In this document: positions 8,495 through 16,975 of the stretch, one piece after another
Layout: each line of letters starts with the position of its first letter
Numbering within the stretch: the stretch's first letter is position 1
DNA from: Dryocola clanedunensis_A
Lineage (GTDB): Bacteria > Pseudomonadota > Gammaproteobacteria > Enterobacterales > Enterobacteriaceae
Reading direction: 5' to 3' (one strand)
NCBI GenBank assembly: GCA_038405435.1
Contig: JBBYHZ010000001.1
Length of the DNA: 64,000 bases
Program-made: the position numbers and the translations under genes
The notes under the pieces: generated by a model
Database searches by the model: none
What the model saw: the letters and a program-made list of their open reading frames with translations, nothing else
What the model was told of the DNA's origin: nothing

Positions 8495-9331
8495 ATGAGT
8501 TCGATGACCGACAATGAAAATATTCTGCTGCACCTGCGCCAGAGCCTGCCGGGCTACAGCCCAACGCTGCAAAAGCTGGGCGAGTTCATCCTTGCCGGGC
8601 CTCAGAAGGTGCTTTATCTGACCATCACGGAGCTGGCGCGGGAAAGTGAAACCAGCGAAGCAAGCGTCACCCGCCTGTGTCGCCACCTGCGCTGTAAGGG
8701 ATATACCGAGTTTAAAATGGCGCTGGCGCTGGATATCCAGCAGAGCCAGCCCGCCGCCGCCGTCAGCGAAGACAGCATTGATGAACTGGTGGAAGAGTCC
8801 GTTCAGGCGCTGCGCGATACGGGTAAGCTTATCGATCGTGAAGTGCTGACCCAGGCGGGAACAGCCCTGCATGAAGCCGCCTCCGTGCAGATTTACGGCG
8901 TGGCCGCGAGCGCCATCATGGGCGACTATCTGCACTATAAGCTTTTGCGTCTGGGTAAATCCGCCCAGCTTTTCAGCGATATGCACCGCGCCGCCATGAA
9001 CGCCGCCACCTTAGGGGAGCGCGATCTGGTGGTGGCGATCTCCAGTTCAGGATCGACCAAAGATCTGCTGCACGTGGTTAAGCTTGCTAAAAAAAGAGGA
9101 TCGCGGGTTTTGCTGCTGAGCAACACGATGCGCAGCCCGCTTGCGGATCTGGCGGATCTATTACTGGTTGCCGCGAAGCCGGAAGGCCCGCTAAGTGCAG
9201 GTTCACTGAACGCTAAGGTTGGGGCGATGCTGCTGGTGGAGGTGCTGGTGGGAGAGCTGATAACCCACGATGGGCGCTATGCAACGGCGAGCCAGCAGAC
9301 CGCCAGCGCCACGCTGCCGCTGCTTTTATAG
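8495..9331 (+). CDS. RpiR/MurR-family transcriptional regulator (HTH + SIS domain)
   Basis: 278 residues: an N-terminal helix-turn-helix of the RpiR type (TITELARESETSEASVTRLCRHL, spoken of in two parts TITELARESE and ASVTRLCRHL, about residues 42-65) and a C-terminal SIS sugar-phosphate-binding domain (VQIYGVAASAIMGDYL; VAISSSGSTKDLL). SIS-domain regulators of this type control amino-sugar and sialic-acid genes in several proteobacteria (for example MurR, SiaR and Vibrio NanR). Divergent placement from the PTS-nanE pair suggests that it controls them in response to a phosphorylated amino sugar. Start chosen at 8495 (GAAGGGATGGTGAG upstream); ATGs at 8468 and 8504 are alternatives. Confidence 0.85.
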   Translation: MSSMTDNENILLHLRQSLPGYSPTLQKLGEFILAGPQKVLYLTITELARESETSEASVTRLCRHLRCKGYTEFKMALALDIQQSQPAAAVSEDSIDELVEESVQALRDTGKLIDREVLTQAGTALHEAASVQIYGVAASAIMGDYLHYKLLRLGKSAQLFSDMHRAAMNAATLGERDLVVAISSSGSTKDLLHVVKLAKKRGSRVLLLSNTMRSPLADLADLLLVAAKPEGPLSAGSLNAKVGAMLLVEVLVGELITHDGRYATASQQTASATLPLLL

Positions 9332-9337
9332 ATAAAA

Positions 9338-9357
9338 AGGCCGGGGGATCCCGGCCT
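9338..9357. terminator. Bidirectional terminator between rpiR-type gene and adhP
   Basis: AGGCCGGG / CCCGGCCT, 8-bp stem with a 4-base loop, between convergent genes. The flanking ATAAAAA gives a U-tract for the leftward adhP transcript; the rightward side lacks a strong one. Confidence 0.75.
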
Positions 9358-9365
9358 GTCGCTTG

Positions 9366-10382
9366 TTACCTGTGCGTTCTGAAATCAATCACCATGCGGC
9401 CTTTGATTTTGCCGCTCTCCATCTCTTCGAAAATGGTGTTGATGTCCTTCAGCGGGCGCAGCGCGACCTTCGGCGTAACCTTGCCTTCCGCCGCGAACTG
9501 GAACGCCTCGGCCAGATCCTGACGGGTGCCGACCAGCGAACCAACGACTTCTATGCCGTCCAGCACCAGGCGCGGTATGTTCAGGCTCATGGACTCTGAC
9601 GGCAGGCCAACGGCCACCACGCGCCCACCCGCCCGAACGGCATCTACCGCCGAGTTAAACGCGGACTTCGCCACGGCGGTTACCACCGCAGCATGCGCGC
9701 CGCCGGTTTTCTCCTGGATGACCTTTCCGGCATCTTCGTTGCGGGAGTTAATCACCATATCGGCGCCGCTCTCTTTGGCAAAATCGAGCTGCGCGTCGTT
9801 AACGTCTACCGCGATGACTTTGGCGTTAAAAACGTTCTTCGCGTATTGCAGCGCAAGGTTGCCGAGGCCGCCCAGGCCGTAAATCGCAATCCACTGCCCT
9901 GGCTTGATGTTAGAAACCTTAACGGCTTTGTAAGTGGTCACACCCGCGCAGGTAATGCTGCTGGCGGCGGCTGATTCCAGGCCGTCCGGCACTTTTACCG
10001 CGTAATCGGCGACGACTATGCACTCTTCCGCCATGCCACCGTCTGCGGTATAGCCTGCGTTGGTCACGCTGCGACACAGCGTTTCATTGCCGCTGTTGCA
10101 GTATTCGCAGTGGCCGCAGCCACGGAAGAACCACGCAACGCTTGCCCGGTCGCCCACTTTTAAGGAGGTCACGCCAGGCCCGATGGATTTAACAATACCA
10201 ATCCCTTCATGCCCGAGCGTAGTGCCCGTGACATCACCAAAATCACCATTCTTGACGTGCAAATCGGTGTGGCACACACCGCAGCATTCCATTGTCAGCA
10301 AGGCTTCACCGTGCTTAAGTTCACGCATCGGTTTATCAACGATATCAACGGAATGATCTTTCGTAACAACAGCTGCTTTCAT
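9366..10382 (-). CDS. adhP: Zinc-dependent alcohol dehydrogenase, propanol-preferring
   Basis: NAD-dependent medium-chain alcohol dehydrogenase, 338 residues (E. coli AdhP 336). Catalytic zinc ligands Cys37 (CGVCHTD), His58 (GHEG) and Cys145 are present, as are the four structural-zinc cysteines 89, 92, 95 and 103 in GCGHCEYCNSGNETLC. The Rossmann fingerprint is GLGGLG (169-174). A clear AGGAG precedes the ATG. In E. coli K-12 adhP lies elsewhere (near maeA), so its place beside eno is a rearrangement or gain relative to that genome. It is a single-gene unit with its own terminator. Confidence 0.92.
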   Translation of the reverse strand: MKAAVVTKDHSVDIVDKPMRELKHGEALLTMECCGVCHTDLHVKNGDFGDVTGTTLGHEGIGIVKSIGPGVTSLKVGDRASVAWFFRGCGHCEYCNSGNETLCRSVTNAGYTADGGMAEECIVVADYAVKVPDGLESAAASSITCAGVTTYKAVKVSNIKPGQWIAIYGLGGLGNLALQYAKNVFNAKVIAVDVNDAQLDFAKESGADMVINSRNEDAGKVIQEKTGGAHAAVVTAVAKSAFNSAVDAVRAGGRVVAVGLPSESMSLNIPRLVLDGIEVVGSLVGTRQDLAEAFQFAAEGKVTPKVALRPLKDINTIFEEMESGKIKGRMVIDFRTHR

Positions 10383-10500
10383 GGCGGTCTCCTGACCTGG
10401 TTAATGACCTACCCAGCCTGGTCGACATTCATCCAGAGCGCAACTGATTAACTTTGATTAAGCATCAGAAGTCCATGACGCTCAAACTGCAGGCGAAAAA

Positions 10501-10520
10501 AAACCCGCCGAAGCGGGTTT
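10501..10520 (-). terminator. Rho-independent terminator of eno
   Basis: AAACCCGC / GCGGGTTT, 8-bp stem and CGAA tetraloop, 29 bases past the eno stop, with a run of A on the plus strand (U-tract for the minus transcript). Confidence 0.85.
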
Positions 10521-10548
10521 TCTCAGAACTTAAAGCGACAGTAAGAGA

Positions 10549-11844
10549 TTACTGACCTTTAACTTCTTTCAGACCGTTGAACGGTGCTGCATCACCCAGC
10601 GCTTCTTCGATACGAATCAGCTGGTTGTATTTAGCAACACGGTCAGAACGGCTCATAGAACCAGTTTTGATCTGGCCTGCAGCGGTACCCACAGCCAGGT
10701 CAGCGATGGTAGCGTCTTCAGTTTCGCCTGAACGGTGAGAGATAACGGCAGTGTAGCCAGCGTCTTTCGCCATTTTGATCGCAGCCAGAGTTTCGGTCAG
10801 AGAACCGATCTGGTTGAATTTGATCAGGATGGAGTTAGCGATGCCTTTGTCGATACCTTCTTTCAGGATCTTGGTGTTGGTTACGAACAGATCGTCACCA
10901 ACCAGCTGGATTTTGTCGCCCAGTACTTTAGTCTGGTATGCGAAGCCAGCCCAGTCAGACTCGTCCAGACCGTCTTCGATAGAAACGATTGGGTACTGTT
11001 TAGTCAGATCTTCCAGGAAGTGGGTGAACTCTTCGGAGGTGAAAGCTTTGTTGCCTTCGCCAGCCAGAACGTATTTACCGTCTTTGTAGAATTCAGATGC
11101 CGCACAGTCCATAGCCAGAGTAACGTCTTTACCCAGCTCGTAGCCCGCAGCTTTAACCGCTTCAGCGATAACAGCCAGTGCTTCTGCGTTAGAACCCAGG
11201 TTAGGCGCGTAGCCACCTTCGTCACCAACAGCAGTGCTCATGCCTTTAGATTTCAGCACTTTCGCCAGGTTGTGGAACACTTCAGAACCGATACGGATCG
11301 CTTCTTTCAGCGTTTTAGCGCCAACTGGCTGAATCATGAACTCTTGAATATCAACGTTGTTGTCAGCGTGCTCGCCGCCGTTGATGATGTTCATCATAGG
11401 CAGAGGCATAGAGTATTTGCCTGGGGTGCCGTTCAGTTCAGCGATGTGTGCGTACAGCGGCAGGCCTTTAGAGGCAGCAGCAGCTTTAGCAGCAGCAAGA
11501 GAAACAGCCAGGATTGCGTTAGCACCGAAGTTAGATTTGTTTTCAGTACCATCAAGATCGATCATGATCTTGTCGATGTTAGCCTGGTCTTTCGCATCTT
11601 TACCCATAACCGCCTGAGCGATTGGGCCGTTAACAGCGGCAACGGCTTTAGTGACGCCTTTACCCATGTAACGAGACTTGTCGCCATCGCGCAGTTCCAG
11701 CGCTTCGCGGGAACCAGTAGAAGCACCTGATGGTGCAGCAGCCATACCTACGAAACCGCCTTCCAGATGAACTTCGGCTTCAACAGTCGGGTTACCACGG
11801 GAGTCGATGATTTCACGACCGATGACTTTAACGATTTTGGACAT
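10549..11844 (-). CDS. eno: Enolase
   Basis: Interconverts 2-phosphoglycerate and phosphoenolpyruvate; also a structural partner of RNase E in the degradosome. The 431 residues begin MSKIVKVIGREIIDSRGNP and show the magnesium ligands in SIEDGLDESDW and LVGDDLFVTN and the catalytic lysine in ILIKFNQIGSL. The start at 11844 is preceded by GAGGAAAACCTA. It follows pyrG by 81 bases in the same direction, the conserved pyrG-eno arrangement. Codons here are strongly biased towards those favoured in highly expressed genes. Confidence 0.99.
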   Translation of the reverse strand: MSKIVKVIGREIIDSRGNPTVEAEVHLEGGFVGMAAAPSGASTGSREALELRDGDKSRYMGKGVTKAVAAVNGPIAQAVMGKDAKDQANIDKIMIDLDGTENKSNFGANAILAVSLAAAKAAAASKGLPLYAHIAELNGTPGKYSMPLPMMNIINGGEHADNNVDIQEFMIQPVGAKTLKEAIRIGSEVFHNLAKVLKSKGMSTAVGDEGGYAPNLGSNAEALAVIAEAVKAAGYELGKDVTLAMDCAASEFYKDGKYVLAGEGNKAFTSEEFTHFLEDLTKQYPIVSIEDGLDESDWAGFAYQTKVLGDKIQLVGDDLFVTNTKILKEGIDKGIANSILIKFNQIGSLTETLAAIKMAKDAGYTAVISHRSGETEDATIADLAVGTAAGQIKTGSMSRSDRVAKYNQLIRIEEALGDAAPFNGLKEVKGQ

Positions 11845-11885
11845 TAGGTTTTCCTCAGTACAAGTTAAACTAAAACTCCAGACAA

Positions 11886-11911
11886 ACAACGCGCGAAATG
11901 TCGCGCGTTGT
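11886..11911. other. Intercistronic hairpin between pyrG and eno
   Basis: Perfect 11-bp inverted repeat ACAACGCGCGA / TCGCGCGTTGT with a 4-base loop in the 81-base pyrG-eno gap. It lacks a long U-tract, so it may act as a partial terminator or as an RNA-processing or stability element rather than a full stop. Confidence 0.55.
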
Positions 11912-11925
11912 CGTTCTAACTCTGC

Positions 11926-13563
11926 TTACTTCGCCTGACGCTTCTGGTACTCACCGGCAGCTTTTACAAAGCCTGCAAACAGTGGATGCCCGTCACGCGG
12001 CGTAGAAGTAAATTCCGGGTGGAACTGGCAGGCAACAAACCATGGGTGGTTTGGAACCTCGATGATTTCTACCAGTTGATCATCGCCGGAGCGGCCCGCA
12101 ACTTTCAGGCCCGCTGCTTCAATCTGCTTCAACAACATGTTGTTGACTTCGTAGCGGTGACGATGGCGCTCAACGATTTGCGGCTCGCCGTACATCTGGC
12201 GCACCAGCGTACCGTCGGTCAGCTGACACTGTTGGCCACCCAGACGCATGGTACCGCCCAGATCGCTCTTTTCAGTACGCACTTCAACGTTGCCTTCTTC
12301 GTCACGCCACTCGGTGATTAACGCCACCACCGGGTATTTACAGTCTGGCACAAATTCCGTGGAGTTGGCGTTAGCCATCCCTGCAACGTTACGCGCAAAC
12401 TCGATCAGCGCAACCTGCATACCCAGGCAGATACCCAGATAAGGAATATTGTTTTCACGGGCATAGCGGGCGGTAGCAATTTTACCTTCCACGCCGCGAT
12501 AGCCGAAACCGCCAGGGATAAGAATAGCATCCAGACCCTTAAGTAGCTCTTCGCCACGTGTTTCAACATCTTGCGAATCAATCAGCTTGATGTTGACGGT
12601 CAGACGGTTCTTCAGGCCACCGTGCTTCAGCGCTTCAATCACCGATTTGTAGGCATCCGGCAGTTCAATGTACTTGCCGACCATACCGATGGTGATCTCA
12701 CCCGTTGGGTTCGCTTCTTCGTAGATTACCTGTTCCCACTCGCCCAGATTAGCTTCTGGTGCGTTAATGCTGAATCGTTTACAAATATAATCGTCCAGCC
12801 CCTGTGATTTCAACAGGCCTGGGATCTTATAAATCGAATCGACATCTTTCAGGGAGATAACCGCTTTCTCCGGCACGTTACAGAACAGCGCGATTTTCGC
12901 ACGTTCGTTCGCCGGAACCACGCGGTCGGAACGGCAGATCAGCACGTCTGGCTGAATACCGATGGAAAGCAGTTCTTTTACGGAGTGCTGCGTTGGTTTG
13001 GTTTTCACCTCACCGGCTGCGGCCATGTACGGCACCAGAGTCAGGTGCATATACAGCGTGTGCTCACGGCCCACTTCAACGGCCATCTGGCGAATTGCTT
13101 CGAGGAACGGCAGGGATTCGATATCCCCGACGGTGCCGCCGATTTCAACCAGCACGACGTCATAGCCTTCGCCACCTTCAAGGATGCGTTCTTTGATAGC
13201 GTTGGTGATGTGGGGGATAACCTGTACGGTTGCGCCCAGATAGTCGCCACGGCGTTCTTTACGCAGAACTTCTGAGTAGATACGGCCGGTGGTAAAGTTG
13301 TTACGACGCGTCATTTTGTTACGGATGAAGCGCTCGTAGTGACCCAAATCCAGGTCGGTTTCAGCGCCGTCTTCGGTAACGAACACTTCCCCATGTTGAA
13401 TAGGGCTCATGGTACCCGGATCGACGTTGATGTACGGATCGAGTTTCATGATGGATACGTTGAGGCCACGGGCTTCGAGAATAGCTGCGAGGGAGGCTGC
13501 GGCAATGCCTTTACCCAGAGAGGAAACGACCCCGCCGGTCACAAAAATATAGTTCGTTGTCAT
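11926..13563 (-). CDS. pyrG: CTP synthase
   Basis: Makes CTP from UTP with ATP and glutamine. The 545 residues equal the E. coli enzyme. The N-terminal synthetase domain carries the P-loop GGVVSSLGKG (10-19). The C-terminal class I glutamine amidotransferase domain has the nucleophile motif GICLGMQ (Cys near 379) and the CQFHPEF His/Glu pair. No UTP/CTP attenuator-like leader was recognised upstream, consistent with allosteric control in enterobacteria. Confidence 0.98.
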   Translation of the reverse strand: MTTNYIFVTGGVVSSLGKGIAAASLAAILEARGLNVSIMKLDPYINVDPGTMSPIQHGEVFVTEDGAETDLDLGHYERFIRNKMTRRNNFTTGRIYSEVLRKERRGDYLGATVQVIPHITNAIKERILEGGEGYDVVLVEIGGTVGDIESLPFLEAIRQMAVEVGREHTLYMHLTLVPYMAAAGEVKTKPTQHSVKELLSIGIQPDVLICRSDRVVPANERAKIALFCNVPEKAVISLKDVDSIYKIPGLLKSQGLDDYICKRFSINAPEANLGEWEQVIYEEANPTGEITIGMVGKYIELPDAYKSVIEALKHGGLKNRLTVNIKLIDSQDVETRGEELLKGLDAILIPGGFGYRGVEGKIATARYARENNIPYLGICLGMQVALIEFARNVAGMANANSTEFVPDCKYPVVALITEWRDEEGNVEVRTEKSDLGGTMRLGGQQCQLTDGTLVRQMYGEPQIVERHRHRYEVNNMLLKQIEAAGLKVAGRSGDDQLVEIIEVPNHPWFVACQFHPEFTSTPRDGHPLFAGFVKAAGEYQKRQAK

Positions 13564-13733
13564 GCTGAACCTGAGAAGTTAGGTTTAAAGACGATGGAAT
13601 AACCAGGACGGGAAAGCAGTATACCCGAACACTCAGGGTGCCACAAACTTTCATTCTTCAACCCGCCAACCTGACCTCGCGCTTTGTCAGGCCTGAGAAA
13701 ATAGCGGGTCTGGCATAAATGTTTTTGACGCAA

Positions 13734-13777
13734 ATCAAGCGCTTGTTAAATGGGAGTGCCAGGAAATAGCGCTTGAT
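13734..13777. other. Inverted repeat between mazG and pyrG
   Basis: ATCAAGCGCT and AGCGCTTGAT, ten bases each, are separated by 24 bases within the 226-base gap. The left arm is itself part of the palindrome CAAGCGCTTG. It may help end the mazG transcript or bind a regulator of pyrG; neither can be settled by eye. Confidence 0.35.
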
Positions 13778-13789
13778 CGCAAAAACGCG

Positions 13790-14581
13790 TTAGATTTCAG
13801 TTTCCTGGCGTTTAACCTGCTGCCAGGCATTTTCCATTTGATCGAGGGTGGCATCGGTCATTTGCAGGCCCTGCGCGGCGATAATCCGCTCCACTTCCCG
13901 GAAACGACGCTCGAATTTGCGGTTGGCTTTTTGCAAAGCAACTTCGGCTTTGGTGCCTAGATGGCGGGCCAGATTGACGGTGGCGAACAGCAAATCCCCG
14001 ACCTCTTCTTCAAGTTTCGCTTCGTCCACGACGACCTGCTGAGCTTCGTGCATCACCTCATCGATCTCTTCGTGAACTTTTTCGAGCACCGGGCCAAGAG
14101 AGGTCCAGTCGAAGCCCACGGAGGAGCAGCGCTTCTGAATTTTATGCGCGCGCATCAGGGCAGGAAATGCTTCGGGGATATCATCCAGCGCGGAGTGCTG
14201 AGCTTTCTCCGCGCGCTCGGCGGTTTTGATCTGCTCCCACTTCGCCAGCACTTCGGTACTGGTGCCCGCTTCGCCGTCGGCAAAAATATGCGGATGGCGG
14301 CGCTCCAGCTTGTCGCTGATGGATGAGCAGATATCGTCGAAGTTAAACCGCCCTTCTTCCTGCGCCATCTGCGCGTAGAACACCACCTGGAACAGCAGGT
14401 CGCCCAGCTCGCCGCGCAGATCGTCAAAATCTTCACGGTTGATGGCGTCCAGCACTTCGTAAGTTTCTTCCAGGGTGTAAGGTGCGATAGTGGCGAAGGT
14501 CTGCTCGCGGTCCCATGGACAGCCGTTTTCCGGGTCGCGCAGGCGCTTCATGATGCCAAGGAGGCGGTTAATTTCAGTCAA
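13790..14581 (-). CDS. mazG: Nucleoside triphosphate pyrophosphohydrolase MazG
   Basis: Hydrolyses (d)NTPs to monophosphates. The 263 residues equal E. coli MazG, with two tandem all-alpha MazG domains: the first with EETYEVLDAI and DLRGELGDLLFQV, the second with EEIDEVMHEA and KLEEEVGDLLFA (the EExxE/ExxD metal-binding pattern). It is downstream of relA in the same direction, as in E. coli, where MazG has been proposed to limit (p)ppGpp. There is no mazEF toxin-antitoxin pair between relA and mazG here, unlike E. coli K-12: the two stand 113 bases apart with only REP elements between them. Confidence 0.96.
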   Translation of the reverse strand: MTEINRLLGIMKRLRDPENGCPWDREQTFATIAPYTLEETYEVLDAINREDFDDLRGELGDLLFQVVFYAQMAQEEGRFNFDDICSSISDKLERRHPHIFADGEAGTSTEVLAKWEQIKTAERAEKAQHSALDDIPEAFPALMRAHKIQKRCSSVGFDWTSLGPVLEKVHEEIDEVMHEAQQVVVDEAKLEEEVGDLLFATVNLARHLGTKAEVALQKANRKFERRFREVERIIAAQGLQMTDATLDQMENAWQQVKRQETEI

Positions 14582-14601
14582 AGTCGATCCTTAAGAAAAC
14601 G

Positions 14602-14677
14602 TAGGGCAGATAAGCAAAGCGCCATCTGCCGTGTATCGAACGATTTGGTGGATGACGCTTCGCTTATCCACCCTACC
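14602..14677. repeat. Pair of oppositely oriented REP elements (BIME-like) between relA and mazG
   Basis: Two elements of the same family face each other: GTAGGGCAGATAAGC...GCCATCTGCC at 14602-14632 and GGTGGATGACGC...TTATCCACCCTAC at 14648-14677, with a 15-base spacer. Paired, inverted REPs are the usual form of BIMEs. It occupies the place where E. coli K-12 carries mazEF. Confidence 0.75.
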
Positions 14678-14694
14678 AGGCCAGGAGTGCCGGG

Positions 14695-16926
14695 TCAGCC
14701 GTGCAGCCGTTTCGCATCGATGATATCCGGCACCTGGTTCAGCTTGCCGAGCACGCGGCCCAGCACCTGCAGGTTATAGATTTCAATGTTCATATCGATG
14801 GTCGCCAGCTGCTGTTTGGTGTCGCTGCGGCTCGCCACGCCCAGCACGTTCACCTTCTCGTTTGCCAGAATAGTGGTGATATCGCGCAGCAGGCCGCTGC
14901 GATCGTTCGCCGTCACCCGCACCACCAGCGAATAGCCGCTGGAGTAGCTTTCGCCCCAGACGGCGTCCACGATGCGTTCCGGCGCGTGGGATTGCAGGTC
15001 GGCAAGCTGGTCGCAGTCCGCTCGGTGGATGGAGATGCCGCGTCCCTGAGTGATGAAACCGATAATTTCATCCCCCGGGATCGGCTGGCAGCAGCGCGCA
15101 ATGTGGTGCATCAGATTGCCCACGCCTTCCACCACCACCCGGCCGTTGTCCTTGCTGCGGGACTGATGCTGGCTGGAGGATTTTTTCTCCAGCTGGCGCA
15201 GCGCCTGCTCGTCCTGTTCGGCGGCGGTCGGCTTGTTAAACTGCGCCTGCAGGAAGTTGCTCATCTGGTTGAGGCGAATATCACCGCCGCCAATCGCCGC
15301 CAGCAGCTCTTCAATTTCGTTGAAGTTGTAGCGCGGCAGCAGGTGCTTTTCAGCCTCTTTCAGGCTGATGCCCAGGCGCTCGATCTCGTCGTCGAGGATC
15401 TGCCGTCCGGCCAGAATGTTCTTGTCGCGATCCTGCTTGCGGAACCAGTTGTGGATCTTGGCGCGCCCACGGCTGGTGGTGACGTAGCCCAGGTTCGGGT
15501 TCAGCCAGTCGCGGCTTGGGTTCGGCTGTTTCTGGGTGATAATGTCAACCTGATCGCCCATCTGCAGCTGATAGGTGAACGGTACGATGCGCCCGCCAAT
15601 TTTCGCGCCGATGCAGCGGTGCCCCACGTCGCTGTGGATGTGGTAGGCAAAGTCGAGCGGCGTAGAACCGGCTGGCAGGTCGACCACATCCCCTTTTGGC
15701 GTAAATACGTATACCCGGTCGTCGAAGACCTGGCTGCGCACTTCGTCGAGCATTTCGCCGGAGTCTGCCATCTCTTCCTGCCACGCAATCAGCTTACGCA
15801 GCCAGGCGATACGGTCTTCGTGCCCCGAGCTGCCGCTGCGCGCGTTGCCCTCTTTGTATTTCCAGTGGGCGGCGACGCCCAGCTCCGACTCCTCGTGCAT
15901 CTGTTTGGTACGGATCTGGATTTCGATGGTTTTGCCGTTCGGCCCCAGCACAACCGTATGGATAGACTGGTAGCCGTTTGGCTTCGGGTTGGCAACGTAG
16001 TCGTCGAACTCGTCCGGCAGGTGGCGGAAATGCGTGTGTACGATGCCCAGCGCGGCATAACAGTCCTGCAAGCGTTCGGCCACGACGCGCACAGCTCGCA
16101 CGTCGAACAGCTCGTCAAACGCCAGCGCCTTCTTCTGCATTTTGCGCCAGATGCTGTAGATGTGTTTCGGGCGGCCATACACTTCGGCCTTCACGCCCTC
16201 TTCTTTCATCGACTTGCGAAGCATGCCGACGAACTCATCAATGTAGTGCTCACGGTCGATACGACGCTCGTGCAGCAGCTTAGCGATGCGTTTATATTCC
16301 GCCGGATGCAGGTAGCGGAAGCAGTAATCTTCCAGCTCCCACTTCAGCTGGCCGATGCCAAGGCGGTTGGCAAGCGGCGCATAGATATTGGTACATTCTT
16401 TCGCCGCCAGCACGCGCTCGTCTTCCGGCGCGTCTTTCACTTCCCTCAGGTGGGCGATACGTTCGGCGAGCTTGATGACCACGCAGCGGAAGTCATCCAC
16501 CATCGCCAGCAGCATGCGGCGAACGTTGTCGACCTGTTCTGCGGAGACGGAATCGGTATGGGCGGCTTTCAGCTGGCGAATGGCGGCCATGTCGCGCACG
16601 CCGTGTATCAGCGTCACCACCTGGCTATCAATGCTTTCTCTCATCACCTCTTCGGTGACCACGCCCGCATCCGCGAGAGGGAACAGCAGCGCCGCCCGCA
16701 GGGTGTCGTTGTCCATGCTGAGCATGGAGAGGATTTCCACCATCTCAACGCCGCGCCACAGCAGCAGCTCCGCGTTCGGATGGCCTTTCGTCTGCTGCTC
16801 GCAGTAACGCCAGGTTTCGGCTAAGCGCTCACACGACTGCTGGTTAGTGATCCCGAGACTCGCAATCCATTTATCGGGCGCAAATTCGCCAGCCTTGTTG
16901 ATATGTGCACTTCTTACCGCAACCAT
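14695..16926 (-). CDS. relA: GTP pyrophosphokinase, (p)ppGpp synthetase I
   Basis: Ribosome-associated synthetase that makes (p)ppGpp when uncharged tRNA enters the A site. The 743 residues compare with 744 in E. coli. Order: a degenerate hydrolase domain in which the HD motif is replaced by FPLAD (about 82-86), a synthetase domain (GRPKHIYSIWRKM; FDVRAVRVVAERLQDCY), a TGS domain (FTPKGDVVDLPAGSTPLDFAY), a conserved-cysteine region (ARCCQPIPGDEI), and a C-terminal ACT/RRM domain. It therefore synthesises but should not degrade the alarmone. An AGGAG stands before the ATG. It follows rlmD by 49 bases and is probably co-transcribed with it. Confidence 0.98.
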   Translation of the reverse strand: MVAVRSAHINKAGEFAPDKWIASLGITNQQSCERLAETWRYCEQQTKGHPNAELLLWRGVEMVEILSMLSMDNDTLRAALLFPLADAGVVTEEVMRESIDSQVVTLIHGVRDMAAIRQLKAAHTDSVSAEQVDNVRRMLLAMVDDFRCVVIKLAERIAHLREVKDAPEDERVLAAKECTNIYAPLANRLGIGQLKWELEDYCFRYLHPAEYKRIAKLLHERRIDREHYIDEFVGMLRKSMKEEGVKAEVYGRPKHIYSIWRKMQKKALAFDELFDVRAVRVVAERLQDCYAALGIVHTHFRHLPDEFDDYVANPKPNGYQSIHTVVLGPNGKTIEIQIRTKQMHEESELGVAAHWKYKEGNARSGSSGHEDRIAWLRKLIAWQEEMADSGEMLDEVRSQVFDDRVYVFTPKGDVVDLPAGSTPLDFAYHIHSDVGHRCIGAKIGGRIVPFTYQLQMGDQVDIITQKQPNPSRDWLNPNLGYVTTSRGRAKIHNWFRKQDRDKNILAGRQILDDEIERLGISLKEAEKHLLPRYNFNEIEELLAAIGGGDIRLNQMSNFLQAQFNKPTAAEQDEQALRQLEKKSSSQHQSRSKDNGRVVVEGVGNLMHHIARCCQPIPGDEIIGFITQGRGISIHRADCDQLADLQSHAPERIVDAVWGESYSSGYSLVVRVTANDRSGLLRDITTILANEKVNVLGVASRSDTKQQLATIDMNIEIYNLQVLGRVLGKLNQVPDIIDAKRLHG

Positions 16927-16975
16927 TGTCCTCTCCTGTCGGTTTCTCGATCAGACCCCAGGCCTGATAAACCGC

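Noticed and set aside
14701..16824. 707-codon open frame antisense to relA
   Set aside because: Same reason: relA is intact and full length; the antisense frame has no start signal or recognisable domain.
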